Assembly: GCA_041392835.1 (NCBI GenBank)
Contig: JAWKLF010000008.1
Location: forward strand, 39,266-103,265
Origin: OLB11 sp041392835
GTDB taxonomy: Bacteria > Bacteroidota > Bacteroidia > Chitinophagales > Chitinophagaceae
Direction of reading: 5' to 3'
DNA length: 64,000 nt
Below are positions 61,166-64,000 of the stretch, one piece after another. Position 1 is the stretch's first letter. Each line of letters starts with the position of its first letter. Under the pieces are notes generated by a model that was given only the letters and a program-made list of their open reading frames with translations, ran no database searches and was not told the origin of the DNA. The position numbers and the translations under genes were made by a program.

Positions 61166-61542
61166 GCTGTTTAATTAAAAAACGAGGTAAAGGTAAGTCA
61201 AACAAATGGGTGATATGAAATTGAATGAATAAAGATTTTTTTAAAACATGTCAACTTTTTTTGTTTTTATTTTTGGATTAAAAGCTGAGTTTATTCCTTA
61301 AAACTAAAAAAACAGATTATTTTTTTCTTTATATTTTATGCAAAAATTAGAAATTAGACACAAAGCAATCTTCATTTATTTTACCATAAAAACAAAGTTA
61401 TTGTATTTATTTTATTTACATATAAATAAATATAATATTTTATTCACTAATATAAAACGAAATAAAACAATAACAAAAAAGTTAAAAAATATTGGCACGC
61501 AATTTGTTTAATTATTTAGCTTTACAAATTAAAATAAATTAT
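61166..61542. other. AT-rich divergent promoter region
   Basis: 377 bases between korB and the large adhesin, strongly AT-rich with long A and T runs. The most notable element is TTGGCACG-N4-TTGT at 61492-61507, close to the sigma-54 -24/-12 consensus. No gene, tRNA or terminator was seen. Confidence 0.55.
61492..61507 (+). promoter_or_regulatory. Sigma-54-like -24/-12 element upstream of the adhesin
   Basis: TTGGCACG (61492-61499), four bases, TTGT (61504-61507). The consensus is TTGGCACG-N4-TTGC, so spacing and the -24 part are perfect and one -12 base differs. The ATG is 36 nt further. It may be chance in AT-rich DNA. Confidence 0.35.
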
Positions 61543-64000
61543 ATGCAAAAAAGAATTTATATTCTACTACTTTTTCTGTCTTTGACATTATTAAGTGTTT
61601 TACCGAAATTAGGTTTTGCTGAAGGGTCTTCGACAGCAAATCCTAACAGCTCTGTAGTAACAGCATTATCCATTTTACCAAACCAAAATCGAGGGTCTTA
61701 TCTTGGATGTAATACGGATAGTAGAATCCGAATACGCATTGTGGACAATGCTACTGAGAACATTTATTATGGGTTTGACTGGCGAGCCTATAGTTCAACG
61801 GTTGTTACGACACCTGCACCAGCAATTACAAATATGTATATGCGCATATTTGACCCAAATGGGACACAGGTAGCACAGATAAACTTGCCATCCTCTGGAG
61901 CTGGTTATATCAGTGGGTACTCAGATGCGAACATTGGAGCTAATATAGCTGGATCAGCACCCGGTGGATATTCGCCGCTAAGTTATAATCCATCGATGAA
62001 TGGAGATTATTGGGTAGAATTTTATCAGAGTACAGATGGTGGAAATACCATGTTATCTGGTGCGGCGCCAACTGGTTGGTGTTTTTCTCCTTATTGGGAT
62101 ATTCAGGTAGCTACAGCGGCTGGTATTCGTCATAATGGTAGAGTATTTTGTCGCAACTGGTCATTTAATGCTATGCATCCTACACTCTTTTATACCAGTT
62201 TTGATCAAGATGCTGCGCCTGAAATTTATGCGTGGTCAACGGATAGTAATATTGTAAAAATCAATTTTACATCCGAATTTAAGCCTATCGCCTTTAACGT
62301 AGCCGTTACCGAATATGGTATAGTAAACACAGGTAATTTTGCAAATGATAGAAAATCTGTAAATAGTTTATTGGCACCAAGCTTGCTTAATGGTTACAAT
62401 CTTTTTGTAAATGTTCCAGATACGACTCAATTCCCTCCTGCGTTACCTACTCCAGCTCCCAAATTAGAAGAGCCGATAATTGTTGGTTGTTCTTCTCCAT
62501 TTCAAATACGTTATACTACCTATGGTGCAGGCGATGTTAGATTATTATTAGATTTGAATGGCGTAACAGGTTATCAAGCCAATTCCTCAGATAGAATACT
62601 TGAGGCCTTTGATGTACAGCCTGGTTTAAATACTATGACTTGGGATGGCTTGAATGGGTTAGGGGCTCCTGTACCCTCAGGTTCTACCTTTCAAATGTCA
62701 TTGTCCTATTATAAGGGAAGATTTAATATCCCTATTTATGACGCAGAAATTAATAAAAATGGTTTTGATATTGAAACTATAGCGCCTGTAGCGGATCCAA
62801 ATATTAAGCTATATTGGGATGATAGCAATTTGCCAAATGTTGGTACTTTTTGCGATGCCACAGCCACAGGAGCACTAAACAATACAACTGGAAGTGGTTT
62901 GGACAATACCTTTGTTGGGACTATTTCTCCATGCCATGCGTGGAGCGGAGACGGTAATGTAAACCAAATAATTCCAGCTCCTGCTGTTGGCACGAATGAA
63001 ACCACAAATCTTCAGTGTGATGATTTTGGTAATGTTCGGGTAATAAATACTTTCGGATGGGGTACAACCGTTTTTGATAGCGCCACCGTTTACTTTGCTT
63101 GTTTACAAGCATCTGGAACTATTTGGAATGACTTGGATTCGAGTGCAAATGGTACAAACTTAAACATATTTACTAGTGGTGAAACAGGTACCAATATGGG
63201 TAGTCCACTTTTTGTTTCATTAGTTGACCCTATAACGGGTACGGTGTTGCAAAGTGTTCCTGTAAATCCTGACGGAACCTATTTATTCACAACAGTTCCT
63301 CCTAATACGGTGGATCTAAAAATAATTGTTTCTACCACTCAAGGAGTAACAGGCAACACACCTCCTGCGGAAAACATATCACCATTATGGTATGCTACTT
63401 CACCACTAAACCAAAATTTTTCATCTGGAATTACAAATATTAGTGGTTTAGATTTTGGTGTTGTAGAAATCACTTATGCAGTTTCTGGAACTGTATTTAA
63501 TGATGCCAATGGATTATCTGATAATACAGTCAATGGTACTGGTTTAGGAGAACCCAGTAATACTCCTTTATATGCTAATTTATTAGATGCAAGTGGCAAT
63601 GTAGTTGCAACAGCTCTTGTAGATTCTGCTACAGGCACCTATACATTCCCTTCAGTATTACCAGGAAATTATAGTGTTCAAATTAGTTCTATAGAAGGTA
63701 ATGTTGGAAATGCAGCTCCAGCTACAGATTTACCGTTTGGTTGGTTTGCCACTGGTGAGAATAATGGTGCTGGCACGGGTAGTGATGGAACACCAAATGG
63801 AGTTAGTGCTACATTCACTGTAGGTACTTCTAATGTCACTGATATTAACTTTGGTATTCAAGAAGCAGCTCCTAATCCAGATATTAATCAAACTTGGGTT
63901 AATGTACCAGTAACAGGAGATGTAAGCACCAACGATGAGAATAGTCCTGTAGGAAGTACCTATGGTAATCCAGCTCCAAACCCTGCTAACCCAGGTACAG
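61543..64000 (+). CDS. Very large SdrD-like surface adhesin, 5' part
   Basis: The frame is open from ATG 61543 to the window end (819 codons) with no stop, so the gene is larger. Signal peptide about 1-27 (LPKLGFAEG). Residues about 30-480 are an uncharacterised Gly/Asn/Thr-rich region with a WDGLNGLGAPVPSGSTF segment (about 366-382), resembling the WDGxNxxGxxV motif of gliding-associated domains. Two SdrD B-type/CnaB-like beta sandwiches follow (about 525-645, SGTIWNDLDSS; about 645-775, SGTVFNDANGLSD). The last visible part, VPVTGDVSTNDENSPVGSTYG, opens a cadherin/Ig-like repeat series. It is probably a T9SS-exported cell-surface adhesin. Confidence 0.85.
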   Translation, partial: MQKRIYILLLFLSLTLLSVLPKLGFAEGSSTANPNSSVVTALSILPNQNRGSYLGCNTDSRIRIRIVDNATENIYYGFDWRAYSSTVVTTPAPAITNMYMRIFDPNGTQVAQINLPSSGAGYISGYSDANIGANIAGSAPGGYSPLSYNPSMNGDYWVEFYQSTDGGNTMLSGAAPTGWCFSPYWDIQVATAAGIRHNGRVFCRNWSFNAMHPTLFYTSFDQDAAPEIYAWSTDSNIVKINFTSEFKPIAFNVAVTEYGIVNTGNFANDRKSVNSLLAPSLLNGYNLFVNVPDTTQFPPALPTPAPKLEEPIIVGCSSPFQIRYTTYGAGDVRLLLDLNGVTGYQANSSDRILEAFDVQPGLNTMTWDGLNGLGAPVPSGSTFQMSLSYYKGRFNIPIYDAEINKNGFDIETIAPVADPNIKLYWDDSNLPNVGTFCDATATGALNNTTGSGLDNTFVGTISPCHAWSGDGNVNQIIPAPAVGTNETTNLQCDDFGNVRVINTFGWGTTVFDSATVYFACLQASGTIWNDLDSSANGTNLNIFTSGETGTNMGSPLFVSLVDPITGTVLQSVPVNPDGTYLFTTVPPNTVDLKIIVSTTQGVTGNTPPAENISPLWYATSPLNQNFSSGITNISGLDFGVVEITYAVSGTVFNDANGLSDNTVNGTGLGEPSNTPLYANLLDASGNVVATALVDSATGTYTFPSVLPGNYSVQISSIEGNVGNAAPATDLPFGWFATGENNGAGTGSDGTPNGVSATFTVGTSNVTDINFGIQEAAPNPDINQTWVNVPVTGDVSTNDENSPVGSTYGNPAPNPANPGT

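Overview
The window is AT-rich chromosomal DNA from a member of the Bacteroidota. This is read from several independent signs: C-terminal type IX secretion (T9SS) sorting domains on an esterase and a carboxypeptidase; recurrent TAnnTTTG promoter -7 boxes; families largely confined to this phylum (DUF4293, DUF6048, DUF6452); GEVED and SdrD-type surface modules; and CcmC/CcmD, MutS2 and malic enzyme-phosphotransacetylase forms typical of it. The metabolism looks aerobic and heterotrophic: 2-oxoglutarate dehydrogenase E1, a 2-oxoglutarate:ferredoxin oxidoreductase beta subunit, SCOT subunit A, methylmalonyl-CoA mutase, glutamate dehydrogenase and a saccharopine-type lysine enzyme. No rRNA, tRNA or CRISPR array was seen.

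Layout. 1-1077 is an IS3-family element cut by the window start; its end abuts, and has removed the start of, a NERD-domain nuclease gene (to 1959). 2225-4850 is a minus-strand block of scoA, a broken nuoF and a DUF4293 membrane protein. 4982-28567 is mostly plus-strand housekeeping: uvrA; maeB-rimM-trmD; a secreted esterase (minus); TPR lipoprotein-rpe-ubiA-maf; sucA; ccmC-ccmD-gdhA; rplS; tatA-mltD-truA-mutS2; and a ketosynthase-ACP-acyltransferase trio. 28600-36566 is an accessory, secretion-rich stretch: a lipoprotein, an M14 carboxypeptidase, a gene remnant and a 1186-residue secreted protein with a lysyl oxidase domain. 36575-47693 returns to ordinary genes: methylmalonyl-CoA mutase, a Y-family polymerase followed by a BLUF photoreceptor, a MauE-thioredoxin fusion, an exonuclease, dolichol-phosphate-mannose synthase-like GT2, MFS, GNAT, hscB, a lysine enzyme, ArsR, tsaB and RidA. 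47819-53147 holds serB-serA-serC and typA plus a META lipoprotein, all on the minus strand. 53546-57898 is a 1450-residue repeat adhesin. 58122-61165 carries an outer-membrane barrel protein, DUF6048, DUF6452 and korB. A very large SdrD-like adhesin starts at 61543 and runs off the window.

The most noteworthy items are these. (1) The secreted protein at 33006-36566 keeps the exact four-histidine copper motif and the lysine/tyrosine pair that builds the LTQ cofactor of lysyl oxidases. (2) That protein and the 1450-residue adhesin end in the same ~187-residue module with two dockerin-like calcium loops instead of a T9SS sorting domain. (3) The adhesin has tandem repeats with an exact 191-residue period. 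(4) nuoF is interrupted by two short deletions in simple sequence. (5) Several genes have a -7 box only 4-8 nt from the start codon, suggesting leaderless mRNAs.
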